DNA of 64,000 nucleotides from Papaver somniferum (GCF_003573695.1 NC_039362.1:112757120-112821119), one strand, 5' to 3'; positions 45,101-57,577 are shown, numbered from the stretch's first letter. Numbers and translations: made by a program. The notes: a model not told the origin generated them from the letters alone.

Positions 45101-46318
45101 GAGAACAATACAGATTTGTTGGTACAACGTTAGATTTAGAATCTCGAGGTAGATACAAACCTAAAGGTGAAACCTAAATTAGAGTATAAATTCAAACCTA
45201 AAGTTGAAACCCTAGACTTTCTTCATTTCCTTTTATACCTACGTTGCACACTAACTCTCCGAAGTAAAACTGCACTGATCCTAGGTCTCCAAATCCGAAC
45301 CCCAAAATAATTGGGAGAAAACTCACTAGAAATTTTTTATCTACCTCATATAATCCAAGAACTCGATATGAATTTATTCAGGTCTGTCATGAAATCACGA
45401 AAACTAGCAAAACCGCAACTAACACTTCTGTCAACATCGGAAGGTGAGATTCTTAGTTTATCATTGTTAGTTTTTGGGAAACTTTTTGATTTCTGATATT
45501 TAGTTTTTGTTGTGTGATTCTTTTCTATTTATGGTGTAGGTATTGGGTTCATGTGAAGTTTATTTTACGTTCTTGACCTAATCACCACCGACAATAACTC
45601 CCAACAAAAGAGATCTGAGTTTTGAAGGTAATGAATCTAATGGTTTAACTATTTGTTATTATGACGATTACGCAAATTGAATTCTGATCTGGTTGTTTTA
45701 AATCTTCCCAACAATTTGAAGTCAGTTTTCAATTGACGAGATAACCCTATACCCATTTCTGGAGTTGAACGACATTATGTATAGTAGTTGCATAAATTTC
45801 AAATAAACCTGTACAGATAGGAACCGGTTTCCGGATTAGTTGTTGTCTAAACTGGAATAACTCGTCTTCCCCTTCGCAAGTCACTAAGCTTTCATTTTAT
45901 TTTAATTTTTTTGCACACCCATTTGGGTTCTCTCATGTATACTAAGTAGCATTTGTGTTAGCATTACTACCTATTCCAGTTTTTGTATCGTGTTTTGTTG
46001 AACATTTGCTTTGATTATTGTGTAGAGTGTTAAAATCACTTGCGTAGAAGGTGATGATTGTTGGTCACTTGATCCTAGATGTTCTCCACCACACCTCAAG
46101 GTAATCAAATTCAAAAATTTCGAAGGGAAATAAGTTGAGCTAAATGTAGTTAATCTCTTTCTGAAGTATGTCCGATTTCTTGAGAGTGTAACCATTGTAG
46201 CTTCTATAAGGCTCTCCGAAGACCATCTGGAACAAAACAGTGTTATGAAGCAGCTTCTAATGTTTTCGAGGCCCCGAAATTGTGTGGTTAAGTTCTTCAC
46301 AAGCTCTGAAGACACTTA
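45100..46318 (+). pseudogene. F-box/FBD-type gene relic
   Basis: After a TGTGTAG acceptor at about 46027 an exon reads SVKITCVEGDDCWSLDPRC, then PPHLKVIKFKNFEGK, a TAA, and VELNVVNLFLKYVRFLESVT, ending RNCVVKFFTSSEDT. This is the C-terminal FBD domain of plant F-box/LRR/FBD proteins. The TAA (about 46129) stands where the family has an acidic residue (GxExEL). Upstream are two exon-like blocks ending GGAAGGTGAGATTC (near 45440) and TTTGAAGGTAATGAATC (near 45630), perhaps 5' UTR exons. No F-box or leucine-rich repeats lie between, so the middle of the gene has been lost. Confidence 0.65.
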
Positions 46319-46539
46319 ACAGTTCTTCCAAAATGTCAATGTTGATAAGGTAGTGCTTGTGAGGATATTTAAGAAATACCCTTGTGGGTTTTTATGTACT
46401 GTCAGTTTCATTACTAATTTACTATTTCAAGGTTTTTGAATCTGCACCATCTATAATAATCACTTTCATTACTATTTCAAGTTTTTTTTAAGCATACATA
46501 ACAACAAACATGTACTCATCACCCTGTTTCAAGTTTTTT

Positions 46540-46920
46540 TCACTTCACTTTCTATTGGTTTTCGGTAACACATACTCACAACGACAGACGAGAGTTGCAA
46601 ACCGATTGTCAGAAAATCTTGATCCATCTGTTACTCCAAATCACAAGATCTGAAATCGCTCAGCTCTGTCAACAAATCACGAAAACTAACAACAACAATT
46701 CAATCAACATCTTAGAAGGTGAGATTGTTAGTTTTCTTTATTGTAATTTTGTTTTTGTAGTTACATTCATTTCTGGTTAGGGGTTTTAGTTTTGTGATTC
46801 TTTTCAGTTTCTGGTGTAAGGTATTGCGTTCCAACAAAGTTTCATTTATGATATTAATCCAATCTTCCTCAACAATAACTCCACTGGAAAAAATCAGTGA
46901 CTTTGAAAGGTAATCGTTAT
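46540..46920 (+). pseudogene. duplicate of the 5' exons of the FBD relic
   Basis: It matches 45250-45640: GAAGGTGAGATTGTTAG (about 46718) against GGAAGGTGAGATTCTTAG, TTCTGGTGTAAGGTATTG against TATGGTGTAGGTATTG, and TTTGAAAGGTAATCG against TTTGAAGGTAATGAATC. No FBD exon follows. The small plus-strand frame at 46595-46780 is part of this and is not a separate gene. Confidence 0.55.
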
Positions 46921-46998
46921 GGAACTTTTGTAGTATCAGTTTTTATCTTACTCATTTCTCAGTGGTTCTAAACAGACAACATAATAAACCACACAAAA

Positions 46999-47099
46999 AC
47001 CGAATTCTAAAAAGCTCTCACAGTTTTTTTGTGTGGGTCCCGTGGGCCCCGCGGAGAACAGCAGGGGGCCGGGTGTTTGTGAGAGCTTTTTTGCTCGGT
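46999..47099. mobile_element. fold-back MITE related to family S
   Basis: AAAAAGCTCTCACA (47009-47022) pairs perfectly with TGTGAGAGCTTTTT (47078-47091), with ACCGA and TCGGT outside. The GC-rich loop contains GTGGGCCCCGCGG. A CAGGCGGTTTTTT stretch follows at about 47108. Confidence 0.65.
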
Positions 47100-47742
47100 T
47101 TTTTTCAGGCGGTTTTTTTGTTAGTCTGTTAAGACTTTTTGCTCATTTCTGGTATGCGTCATTATTGTAGATGATTCTTTTAATTTATTATGTTGTTGTG
47201 AAAGTAATCGGTATGGAATTTTACAGTATTAATTTTATTCTGATATGGTTTGTCTGAATCTCAACAAGTGGTTCACTCGATTGCTTCATTTTATTTTTAT
47301 GTTATTAGGATCTAAGAGAACACCACAGCTTAAAAACAATATCATTCTATTGCGACAGTAGGAAGAACATGTGACCTATTGTGGAATAGGAGTCATTATT
47401 CCACACTAATATATAATAGGATATGAAAGTCATTATAGCTTTTGTTGGGGTTTAAATGGACTATATCTGAGTCACATAACTCAAAATTTTATTATATTAA
47501 CTGCTTCTCTAATGGTCATTGTCTGCGTTTCCTAGGTGGCGACACAAATAAGCATCTGTAATCTACATTTTCTTAAAATTAGGGAGAGAGAAAAATCCAT
47601 CTCCAACAGTATTGCATTTAACCTCCTATTTTAATTAGTGTAAATTTTATTTTCCATAATTAAGATCTTATTAGAGCTAAAAATGGTTAGTTAATATATT
47701 AAAGTCAATTCAATTAAGTAAAAGCTGAATTAAGTAAAAGCT

Positions 47743-47887
47743 GACTAGGATGGTAGACAATATCAGGAAAATGTCTAAAATTGGACATTCACCTTCACAG
47801 TGTCTACCTAAAGATGACTAGGTTAGTAGACAATATCCAGGGAAATTCTAAAACTAGACATTCACCTTGACAATGTATACCTAAGGT
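47743..47887 (+). repeat. two tandem copies of a 73-bp unit
   Basis: 47743-47815 and 47816-47887 both run GACTAGG...GTAGACAATATC to ATTCACCTT and TACCTAAG. A 16-bp AATTAAGTAAAAGCTG pair precedes them. Confidence 0.7.
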
Positions 47888-48000
47888 TATCTATACATTG
47901 GTTGGTTTAAGACATCAGGGTGGGAGAATGATTTTAGATAAAATGGATGTGTATCCTAGGTGGATTTTGACAAATATCTAATGAATGTATCGCACATAAA

Positions 48001-48134
48001 TTTAGGATACGAAAAGTATTAATTGGAAAGACACTACCCGACTTGGGCAATTTCCAAAGATGCCCAATACCACGGCTTGGAAAATTGCCCAAGCCGGGTA
48101 GTATCTTTCTTATTAATACCTTTTGTATCCTAAA
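48001..48134. mobile_element. fold-back MITE with arms of about 57 bp
   Basis: TTTAGGATACGAAAAGTATT at the left and AATACCTTTTGTATCCTAAA at the right pair; the arms continue through ACTACCCG and CTTGGGCAATTT with few mismatches, leaving a loop of about 20 nt. No coding capacity. Confidence 0.8.
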
Positions 48135-48157
48135 AATGGTAGTAATTTTAAGGTGTG

Positions 48158-48780
48158 GTATTTGCAGGTCCATCTGGGATTGTCAGATTGCCACTAGAAC
48201 TTTTTCGAAAAAGCTAAGAGTTGACCAAATTGGTGTACCAATTTGGTGTAACAATTTTCTACACCGTTAGATTAGGATGTTAGGGTCCCACTAGTGATTT
48301 AAAAAGCCCACCTCTACCAATCTTGTGGCACATACGAGTGCCACCTCATGGTCCTCCTTTGGTACACCAAGGATCGGTCCGCCCCTAGACGCTCCAGAAC
48401 TTTTTCATTTATTTTAGTTCAGAAATTGTTTTAATTCTGAACGAAATCGGGGTAACAAACCCGCAAGTTTGCAACATTCTTTCTTCACCCTTTATTACGT
48501 GAAAAGTTATTCTTGCACCCTTTAATCTATGATCTTTTTCTGTGCAAAGTTCGTTAAACACTCTTTTTTACGTGAAAAATTATTTTTGCACCCCATTTCC
48601 CTCCTTTTTCTGGAATGTCAGCTTGTTAAGTTATATGCTTGTATGGTCATTTCCATGTTTCTGAAAGCTTGTTCAGTTATATGCTCATATTGTCGTTTCC
48701 ATGTTTCTGAATGTGTTGAGTTATGTTCTTGTGTATTTGCAGGTCATTCTGGGATTGTCAGGCTACCACTAGACCTTTTT
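48158..48780 (+). repeat. exon-like 50-bp segment present twice
   Basis: GTATTTGCAGGTC followed by TCTGGGATTGTCAG and CCACTAGA.CTTTTTC occurs at 48158-48207 and 48731-48781. Both begin with a splice-acceptor-like TTTGCAG and both can read SGIVRLPL. The source gene is unknown. Confidence 0.5.
48231..48371. mobile_element. possible MITE with 12-bp terminal inverted repeats
   Basis: TTGGTGTACCAA (48231-48242) and TTGGTACACCAA (48360-48371) are exact reverse complements, 141 bp end to end. The flanks show no clear target duplication. Confidence 0.45.
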
Positions 48781-48799
48781 CAATGGATGCAGGCATACT

Positions 48800-50975
48800 G
48801 GTGAACAAATTTGGAACACCTTTCGCTTGGATTATATCCTTAATCAGTTGCTGCATAATATTGCTTTCATTATAGGTACCTTTACTAGAATTAGAGTAAC
48901 AAATATGTCGAGAACTGTGAGATGATATTACCCTGAAATTCCAACACAATAACTGGAAAGCGTCTAATGTAGAATAAATTCGTAAAACTCCATCTGAGAG
49001 TTGACAATTTGATTTTGTATATAAATAATCTAGAAACAACAATAGCAAACATGCTTAATGGTGTAAAAGTTATGAAAGAGATTAGCATTGATTGATATTA
49101 TCGTAAAGAATAATAAAGACTGGATAACGCGATGCAAATTGGTATACATAGATTTGTTTAAATTTTTTATTTCACAAAACCATGGGTCGACCATTTCAAG
49201 TACAAATTTTGTCTTCTCTGTTTTAGCATCTCATTCCAACTGAGGCAAATTTGACCAGCTGATGTCAACATAAATCTGTGCCCAAAATACGCCAATGGGC
49301 ATGGTTGGACAAATAAAGATCAAAATGAACAAAATTAATAAAAAAACATGGTTAGAGAAAAAAATTATAATTTATAATTTTGGAGCTCAGCTTGTCGCTA
49401 GGCTTCCATCTAGTTACTTGTAGACCGTTTTTATCAATAAAAAATTTCAGTTATTTTTATTTATAGAAGAAAAATGAGAAATTAGAGAGGTGAGAAGAAA
49501 AAAATTCATCTTTTAAACAAATTCTTTTTAAAAGTTCTATTTTGTTATGGGCTAAAAATTATTTGGGCTGTAAATCACACTAGCTACTTCTAGTTTCAGG
49601 TGCGCTTGACACATATTTACTCAATTTTCCATACAACAATTTTGTTTGACCAAAAAGAGGGACGGGCTATAGCCAGGGTTATCCCCTTGCTAGGCCCGTC
49701 CCTGACTTTCCGATTGCCAATTAGACATTAGGTACAGTAAAATGACAGGACTAAAGACCATTCTGAAGCATATAGGCTCCACCAAAGGATAAATACAAAA
49801 CCCTTACAAGAATATACACGAAACAATATGTTGATTACCGATTCTTGGTTTTTGATTTATCTCACTGTGTTTTGATTTTGCAGGTGAGAGTTTGGAGCTG
49901 TGAACCAAATAGCAAGCATGGTTTTTTCTGATAAGACTCGGCTTATGCATCCATTAACTAATATTACGCAATCCGATATTTTCGTTGATAGATCCGGGTG
50001 AAAACTTATCTAGATTAGACCAAGAAATAATATGGAAGACACAAACCTAATTAAGTACGAGAACCTTGACTTCTTAAGTTTCATTAAGTCACTGCTTACG
50101 CGACTGTTATAACTGAACAAGTTGAAGCTTACTGGTGTAACATTAAGATGCTACTTTTGTTGTTTCTTCTGTTGTTGTTGTTTACTTTGGATTCGTGTTT
50201 CAAGCAATTAGAATTTATCAGTTGGAGCTCTCTTATATGCAAAAACATAAAGACGATTGCTTTGAAGGCGATATGCAACGGCTAAATTTCTTCTTTTCAA
50301 AATTATGGGATATAGTTATAACCGTTTTTGGTATAAATTCTACAATTATGCGTTACAAGAGCGAACCTGTTGATATGAGGCTAACCCCAAATCAACATTG
50401 CATTAGGTATCAATTAGTGTGGATGGGAAAACCAAACATCAGCAGATCAATGTTACAAAATAACAAATGAAACACGTCATCATCCAACCCCCATCGTTCC
50501 AACATGCTGCATTGCTACCAATAATATTGCCACCACTAGATTCAACGGCTACCAAGAAGAAACCTAGAGCCAGCGGAAGTCATTGTATCCTGTAGACGGC
50601 ATCAGAAACAGGAAAAAAAGGACTTCATGCCACAAGAAAAATAAACCTGCACGGAGATCCAACCATGACAAAATAAATAAATTGCGAAAGACACCAAGAA
50701 AAAAGTCACAGAAGAAAGTTTGCTTCTAACTATATTTGTACATCTGTTGCCTGCATAAACACCCAACCACTATATCCACCCTCCTAACTATATTTGGGAG
50801 CCTTGAATGAATTTTGTGACTTTCACTCCCAAACCTTAAAAAAAAACTTTTTGCAAACTTACAAAAGTTTGCTTCCAACATTTCCACCCAATTCACGGAA
50901 TATAATCCTGCACAAATTTTTTTGGTGAAGTGGTATCATCAGCGTCACTGTTGTATATAAACTATAAAGGTTTTG
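48800..50975. other. intergenic DNA, no gene established
   Basis: A GC-rich inverted repeat AGGGACGGGC/GCCCGTCCCT (49658-49703) ending CCCGTCCCTG resembles a hAT terminus, but no partner end was found. Frames at 48758-49048 (minus) and 50195-50470 (plus) look somewhat protein-like but match nothing I know. Confidence 0.35.
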
Positions 50976-51937
50976 TTATTCACTACTACATGCATTTACC
51001 TCGATACTTGTATCGTTGTATAATCGAACAGAAAACCTCCTACGATAAGCCTTAATAATATCTCTGTCTTGCAATCGGTCTAGAGAAACTCCCTTTATCA
51101 AACACATGATGAAGCACAATGCATACCACTTTATCAAAGTCTGCGTAGTCGCAATTCCATTCTCCATTCTATGGGATTGTCCTCAGAATATCGCAGATAG
51201 CGATGACCTCAGATGGGTTCCCTGGTGTCCTTGTAGATCTTTTACGCATTTGATGATTGTATAGGGAATCGTAGATACAAATCTTCTGTGTCCTCAAGAG
51301 GATTTCAATTGCTACCCAATGATTGTCGTTCACCAGTACCGGAGCGTAAGCCACATCAACCTCGGACCATGGTTTACCATCAATTCCGTATTTCCCCGCC
51401 ATGTGCAATTTTGTATAATATAATTATTACTTTTCTTTGGACTTGGATCTCAGTGTTTGATCTCTAGCGTGCCGCTGTTTTTCAGGACGATGTTTAATAG
51501 AGCGTGAAAAACCGAACATTACAAGCCATCATTAACATGTAAGAAATGCTTTATAGTGCAAATGTGATAAGTTTCATAGTTTTCATATAATACTCACAAC
51601 GAAGTAACTACCAACTGTGGTCCACCGAGTTTTCTTCGTGAATCCAGGGTGTTTGCGCATCGAGTGCAATACATAATTAACAATATGCAAGAGGCCTCAA
51701 AATAGATAAGCTGATGAGTAAATTCATAAAATATCATGAACATAAACTATAATAAAACAATCTACTTACAGTGTCTGATAACCAGACGGACCGTGGTTGT
51801 GATGTTCCTTCTAATAACTTGACATATTCATACCATTTCAAACTTTCTTCTGTTTTTTCAATCTCCTCCACCGGAGATTTCTTAAGACGTGGTCGTTTGC
51901 CTTCTAGGTTTCCTTTGGATCCACATTTTCCCTGCGC
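50976..51937 (-). pseudogene. 3' part of a DUF1985/Ulp1-type gene: cysteine protease domain
   Basis: Minus strand. Exon 51770-51931 (54 codons, donor GTAAGTAG) encodes a basic linker GKRPRLKKSP and LKWYEYVKLLEG. Next (from about 51690 to 51598) comes NYVLHSMRKHPGF and WTTVGSYFV before a GTGAG donor. The block 51169-51408 has the C48/Ulp1 protease core: VAYAPVLVNDNHWVAIEI with the catalytic His and KICIYDSL with the catalytic Asp. The Cys block is damaged: a TAG at 51169-51171 and a frame change separate NGEWNCDYAD from LIKWYALCFIMC. Ulp1 proteases cut SUMO-like tags, but DUF1985-Ulp1 genes in plants mostly belong to Mutator-like or CACTA transposons. Its 5' part is at 60726-62846, beyond the element D insertion. 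Confidence 0.7.
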
Positions 51938-52169
51938 ATTTTAACGATCATGAGACAATGACTTTCGAGTTAAATACGGTAAATAAGCGATAGACACTTG
52001 CCTTTTCCATATGTAAATGTTCAGATTCCTTTTACAATTATTTGAGATACCTTGATCCTCAATATTTTCCCAGCATAGTCATTTTTAGATTTTTTTTTGG
52101 TAAGTGAGGCTTGCATACAGAGATGAGATATGAGGTCACGCCTTTACGATTCTACGCCTCTTTAAGTTG
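51932..52169 (-). pseudogene. interior of the DUF1985/Ulp1 relic beside the insertion
   Basis: Directly after the insertion site the minus-strand frame of the upstream exon continues as NLKRRRIVKA and stops at TGA, then no open frame until the exon at 51931. A basic NLS-like string here fits a nuclear protein. Confidence 0.5.
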
Positions 52170-52174
52170 GGTAC

Positions 52175-54553
52175 TGAAAAAGTGGGGGTACAACAACCAC
52201 ACCCAATATTTCGCTTAGAAATCTGTATGGAAAAACTCCAATATACTTTCTAGAGAATCAACTAGACAGCCAGACTCAATCTAGATAAAAATTATATCAA
52301 AGAGTTTATATTTCAATCTGTCGATTTGATATATACTCAAGCAAATAGAAATATGCGAGTCTTTATCAAATACTAGAGAGATAACTTGGATGGTACCAAA
52401 AACCAATATCCAAGTGTCAATCAATTTAAATCAACAACCAAAAGGTTGGATATTCTATTTGATTGAACAACGCACAACCTATGATATTTCAATTATATAA
52501 CAAAATATAATGCGGAAAAGAAATAACACAGACACCAGAATTTTGTTAACGAGGAAACCGCAAATGCAGAAAACCCCGGCACCTAGTCCAGATTGAACAC
52601 ACACTGTATTAAGCCGCTACAGACACTAGGCTACTCCAAATTAACTTCGGTCTGGACTGTAGTTGAACCCCAATCAATATCACACTGATCCAAGGTACAG
52701 TTATGCTCCTACGTCTCTGATCCCAGCATGATACTACGTACTTGATTCCCTTAGATGATCTCACCCACAACTAAGAGTTGCTACGACCCAAAGTCGAAGA
52801 CTTTAATAAACAATTCAGTATCACACAGAAAAGTCTACGGTAATAGATAAATCCGTCTCCCACGAATATACCTACGAGTTTTGTTCCGTCTTTTGATAAA
52901 TCAAGGTGAACAGGAACCAATTGATAAACCGGACTTATATTCCCGAAGAACAGCCTAGTATTATCAATCACCTCACAATAATCTTAATCGACGCAGCGAA
53001 AAAAGATATTGTGGAATCACAAACGATGAGACGAAGTGTTTGTGATTTCTTTTATATCTTGCCTATCGGAGATATCAATCTCAATCCAATTATTACAATT
53101 GTACTCGTACGATAAAAACAACAAGATCATATCACACAACTACGAGAAAGTAGTATCAGTATGGATTCACAATCCCAATGAAGTCTTTAAGTCGTTAACC
53201 TGGTTTAGAAGAATAAACCAAAGGTTAAAGACGAATCGACTGTAGCTTAACACAACTAGTATCACACATAAGGTGTGGCGATTAGGTTTCCCAGTTGCTA
53301 GAGTTCTCCCTTATATAGTCTTTCAAATCAGGGTTTGCAATCAATGTTAGCTTGGTAACAAAGCATTCAATATCCACCGTTAGATGAAAACCTGATTTAG
53401 ATTCAAGTTAATATCTTTCAACCGTTAGATCGAAAACTAGCTTGTTACACACAAATGAAATGCACGTTTCTAGGCTTGTGTAACCGTACCCAAACTTGTA
53501 CATTTGTTGGTTCAACAATAGTCAACCAAATGGTTAGCCATATGATCACTTTCATATCAACCATATTATTCTTCACCATAACTAGTTCAAGTGACTCAAA
53601 TGAACTAGTTAGAGAGTTGTTCAATTGCAAGGAAATCTTATGTAACTACACAAGACACAATCGAAGCAAAAACGATTTGATTCACTCGAATCGGTTCATG
53701 AACTATATAGCCACAGTTTGCAATTTGCATTCCTTAGTTTATATAAGAATAAGTTCACAAACATCGTTTTTAGAAATAACCTACTTAAATTCGCGGACTG
53801 GGTTCGTGGATTTAAGTTCCCAGACGGAGTTCACAAACTCCAGTAGAATTTCTCGGCTCGAGAACTTCCGCCACTTCGCGGACTGAGTTTGCGGACTTGG
53901 CTCACGCCACCATGCCGGTTCTCTTGATCAACAAAGTTCACAAACTTCGGTTCAAGGAATAAGGACTTATACATATATGTGTTTCCACAACAATGCTTAT
54001 ATCCTCTAATGGTTATAGAATCTAAACTCTCATTTCAATCATTGGAACATTCTTAGAGGACGTTGATATTCTATAGTTGTTATTCACAAACTATTTTTCG
54101 TCAAAGTAAGCAATTTCCAAAGTGATTGAAACTTGTCATGACTTTCGTCACTAGGTAAAGATGAACTTGGTTAAAGCGAAATCTTACCAACACATATTTC
54201 GAGAAATAGATAGGCGAGATAAACTCGGATCGAATAACAAATGTGTATAATCTAAGTCTATATAGCAAAACGACTTTTGTCTCAAGATAGGAGATAAATA
54301 GACTTTTGAGTGATAGATAAGTTCAAGTCTCCACATAACTTTTAGTCGATGAAGATCCACCGGTTCCTTGAGTAGTCCTTCGTCTTGTATGATGATTGCC
54401 ATGGAGTTCTTGAGCTCAACTACACTTTGTATCCTAGTCCGAGACCTTAGTTATAGTAGACTAGAAATCAAGACTTATAGTTTTGATCACTAACATTGAC
54501 AAACATGCTTGAGATAGCAACGCATGCGAGTTCGACCGAGCAATGCTCTAACA
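52175..54553 (-). repeat. 3' LTR of element D
   Basis: 2379 bp, colinear with 58338-60720. Short frames inside (52906-53115, 53455-53886, 54184-54402) recur in the other LTR and are not genes. Confidence 0.9.
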
Positions 54554-56222
54554 ATCTCCCCCTTTGTCAATTTTAGTGACAAAACTATCAATACATATGG
54601 AATACAAAAAATAAATAAATTAACTTTTGTAGATCTTATTCCATGCGCCTAATCTTCAACATTACTTAAAATCTTCGTCACTTCCAAGTACTCCAATGAT
54701 CCCAAAGGTTGTAAGTTCAGCATCATCGTTGTTGAAAATCCATAGCTATAACAACGAGAAAACAAGAGTTCTCAATCATTGTTATACAGTGTCATAGTAT
54801 CATTACACAGCGTCAAAGTTCAATTGTATCACAACTTCAACAATAATACTATGGTGATATGTATCACTCCCCCTTAGTCAATACTCCATCTCACATGGAA
54901 ACCACTCCCCCTTACATAATGATCCGAAAACCATATGTATTTGTAGTGTGAACTGCATATTAATTCTCCCCCTTTTTGTCAATAAAATTGGCAAAGGTAC
55001 AAGAACGGGATCCTAATGAAATTTCCGAAAGAGACATTTCTTGACCAAAAGAAAGCAAAAATATATCATCTTTTTTAGATGCAATCATAAAGCCGAAGCT
55101 AAATGCATTCATCAAGGAGTTTGTAAAGATACAAGATAACCCCTATAAAATTCCACAGTCGCACTCCCCACAAAGATTTGGCAATTAAGCACAAGTTCAA
55201 TTAAGAACTCTCCCCCATATAATGTCATTCCCGAAAGAACAACAAGAGCGACCTTAATTTCGAAAGAAAAGAAGGATTTCTTTGGACATAAGAAATCACA
55301 TACAAGTATGAATTTGAATCCAAAAATATTCAATTAAACTAACCACAAGAGAACGCATGATTAATTTAATCGAGAAATGCTCAACATAAGTGAACTTAAG
55401 GAGACTTAAAAACATACAATTAGATTAATCACAAGAGAACCCATAATTAATCTAATTGAGATACACAACCAAACTAATCACACAAGTAATCAATTTAATT
55501 GGTCATGCTCGACATAAGAAAACTTACGGAGCAACAACTAAATAACCAAACAAGATGATTTATTTAGTTGAATATGCTCGACATAAAGTACCTCACGGAA
55601 CAACAACATAGCTAATCATAAAAATAATCAACTTGGTAGTTCAATGCTCAACATAAGACACTTTACGGAGCCTCACAGTAATACATAAAATATGGATCAG
55701 GAAAGATCAATACTGCGGAATACACAACGATTCATTCTATTTTCCATCACTATTCGCATAACGACATTCAATGGACATAATCCTTGCAAACAAAAGATTT
55801 TAACCTATCTTCCATCAATAATTGACATAATAGGCTTAACTTTTGTATTTGTCAAAAGTCTATTCATTCTTTTATCAATACATGCATATTGACAAACGAA
55901 AGACTTTACTTTTGACAAGGCATGGGACAGTCATAGTTCACACAAATCCCATAACAAATTTGCAATATATAAAACCATAAAGATTAATACTGCAAAAATC
56001 ATCTTCCAAACAAATTTAGAATTTAAAACCAATAAATCTAAAAATATGAAGATGAAAACATTGGACATAGCTATGTGTAATCACAATAATGGCTATTCCA
56101 GACTATAGTTATTCTTCTAACGAAAACAAGAAAATAGAAGATTTACTAGGCAAACAAAGAAGAAATCAACAAGCTAGGGAACAAAATCAGACTCCAGTGC
56201 CATGGTCGAACACGAACTAAGG
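54554..56222 (-). repeat. 3' non-coding region of element D with minisatellite-like repeats
   Basis: The polypurine tract lies at 54554-54567. From about 55350 to 55700 units with TGCTC(G/A)ACATAA and ACGGAGC recur four or five times, matching the repeats of element C. No gene. Confidence 0.65.
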
Positions 56223-56786
56223 TCAAATAGACGGTTCAGGATCCTCACGAGTCTTAGCGTCTTTGAGCTTGTGATTAGCAGCATCGATTGCATCTTCGAA
56301 GAAGAGATTATCTTTATGAAGATCATTGATGTGTGATTTTATGAGACCAAGGTCAGTTGAAACCTTTTTCAACTCATTTTTCAACACATCAAGACTTTTC
56401 AGAGTATCAACGAGCTGCAGTTTTGCTTCCTCAAAATACTTAAGAAAGTCATGGACCATTTCAGCAAAAATCATATCATCCTTCTCAACGTTCTCATGAG
56501 TATATGCATAGTAACACGAGGCATTGGGATGATTTTCATCTACAAGGGTTCTTTTCTTCCTCCCTTCGGATTCAAAACCAATACCTTTATCAAGAAAGCC
56601 TTTAGCAAAACCACACGATTGTGAAGAGGACGACATTCTTGATGAACCAAAATAACCTAGAGTACGCAAACGTGACTCATAGGTTTGGTATTTATATGGT
56701 TTCTTAGGGAAGAAGACCTTTAGGGTTTTCAAACCGTTGACTCGTGATGGTAACTCGTGTACACGTACGAATACAACATGGCCCAT
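56223..56786 (-). CDS. element D ORF 3, coiled-coil protein of unknown function
   Basis: Minus strand, 187 codons from the first ATG; a second ATG at residue 51 (MSSSSQSCGF) is an alternative start. Residues about 100-180 are a long charged helix (DFLKYFEEAKLQLVDTLKSL, LKNELKKVSTDLGLIKSHIN) with heptad-like leucines, likely coiled coil. No enzyme motif. It lies 3' of the two other ORFs, where pol would be in a complete element. It may be an extra protein of this lineage or captured host sequence. Confidence 0.5.
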   Translation of the reverse strand: MGHVVFVRVHELPSRVNGLKTLKVFFPKKPYKYQTYESRLRTLGYFGSSRMSSSSQSCGFAKGFLDKGIGFESEGRKKRTLVDENHPNASCYYAYTHENVEKDDMIFAEMVHDFLKYFEEAKLQLVDTLKSLDVLKNELKKVSTDLGLIKSHINDLHKDNLFFEDAIDAANHKLKDAKTREDPEPSI

Positions 56787-57094
56787 AAGGAAAAAAAAAC
56801 AAAAGAACTTTTGCTACATGAGAATTCATAAATGGCTCAATAAATTCCTTACCATAGGAGTAATTTAGAGCATAAATGTAGCAGTCCACAAAGTTTCAAA
56901 AGAATTGCATAAAGAGAGAAACAATACTAGACAACACAAATACTTCTTAGGTAATATTGTCTGCAAACACTAGTTTAGCTATAAACGATAAGAGGATAGC
57001 TCAACTAAGCAGAACACCAAATTTCCATAGTATACCTGATTTTTACACATCTTGCTCAACAGGATTTTCATGAGCAAGTTCTTAACCCTTGTGA

Positions 57095-57535
57095 TTAATT
57101 AGCACAAGTATGATCTCTGAGCTCATTAAAAGAACTGTGTTTATGATCGAGTCTCTTTTTCCTTCTGAATCTAGAAAGAGATCCCTTTTTATGTGAGAAA
57201 TTATCATAAAACTTACTGTCATCAAAATACGAGACATAGTTAGAGTTCGTACCAGAAGAATTTTGACTTGAGGAGGATGAAAACCTGTCGACAATTTCTT
57301 TATATCCTTCAATTATCTCTATCAGGTTATTTCTCATATCATCAATTTTTCTTCTTTCTTCTGGAATTTCGTTCACATTGAGGGAAATGTTATTTCCAGA
57401 TGAAACGACATGATCTTTCCTTGGAGAATTCTTGTTAAGACTCCTATTCTGCTTTAGAGCATTTGAGGAACTCATTGAACTGACCTTCCTGGTAACATAC
57501 ACAGGGTAAGTACGAAAACCAACTGGTTTAGACAT
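57095..57535 (-). CDS. element D ORF 2, basic serine-rich protein, function unknown
   Basis: Minus strand, 146 residues. It begins MSKPVGFRTYPVYVTRK. The middle (EERRKIDDMRNNLIEIIEGY) is helical, then a serine-rich run and a basic patch SRFRRKKRLDHKH. It starts 42 nt downstream of the ORF 1 stop, so the two may once have been one frame. No recognisable domain. Confidence 0.45.
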   Translation of the reverse strand: MSKPVGFRTYPVYVTRKVSSMSSSNALKQNRSLNKNSPRKDHVVSSGNNISLNVNEIPEERRKIDDMRNNLIEIIEGYKEIVDRFSSSSSQNSSGTNSNYVSYFDDSKFYDNFSHKKGSLSRFRRKKRLDHKHSSFNELRDHTCAN

Positions 57536-57577
57536 ACGAATGTCAGTTACACCTTTGAGAATTAAGTCTAAGGTGTG

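Noticed and set aside
45971..46315. 114-codon minus-strand frame
   Set aside because: It is the antisense shadow of the FBD exon on the plus strand.
49658..49703. hAT terminus at CCCGTCCCTG
   Set aside because: The inverted repeat is clear but no partner terminus or 8-bp duplication was found, so no element was called.
50195..50470. 91-codon plus-strand frame
   Set aside because: No recognisable domain; between relics and without splice support.
53455..53886. 143-codon plus-strand frame
   Set aside because: Inside the element D LTR, with a counterpart at 59669-59980 in the other LTR; not a gene.
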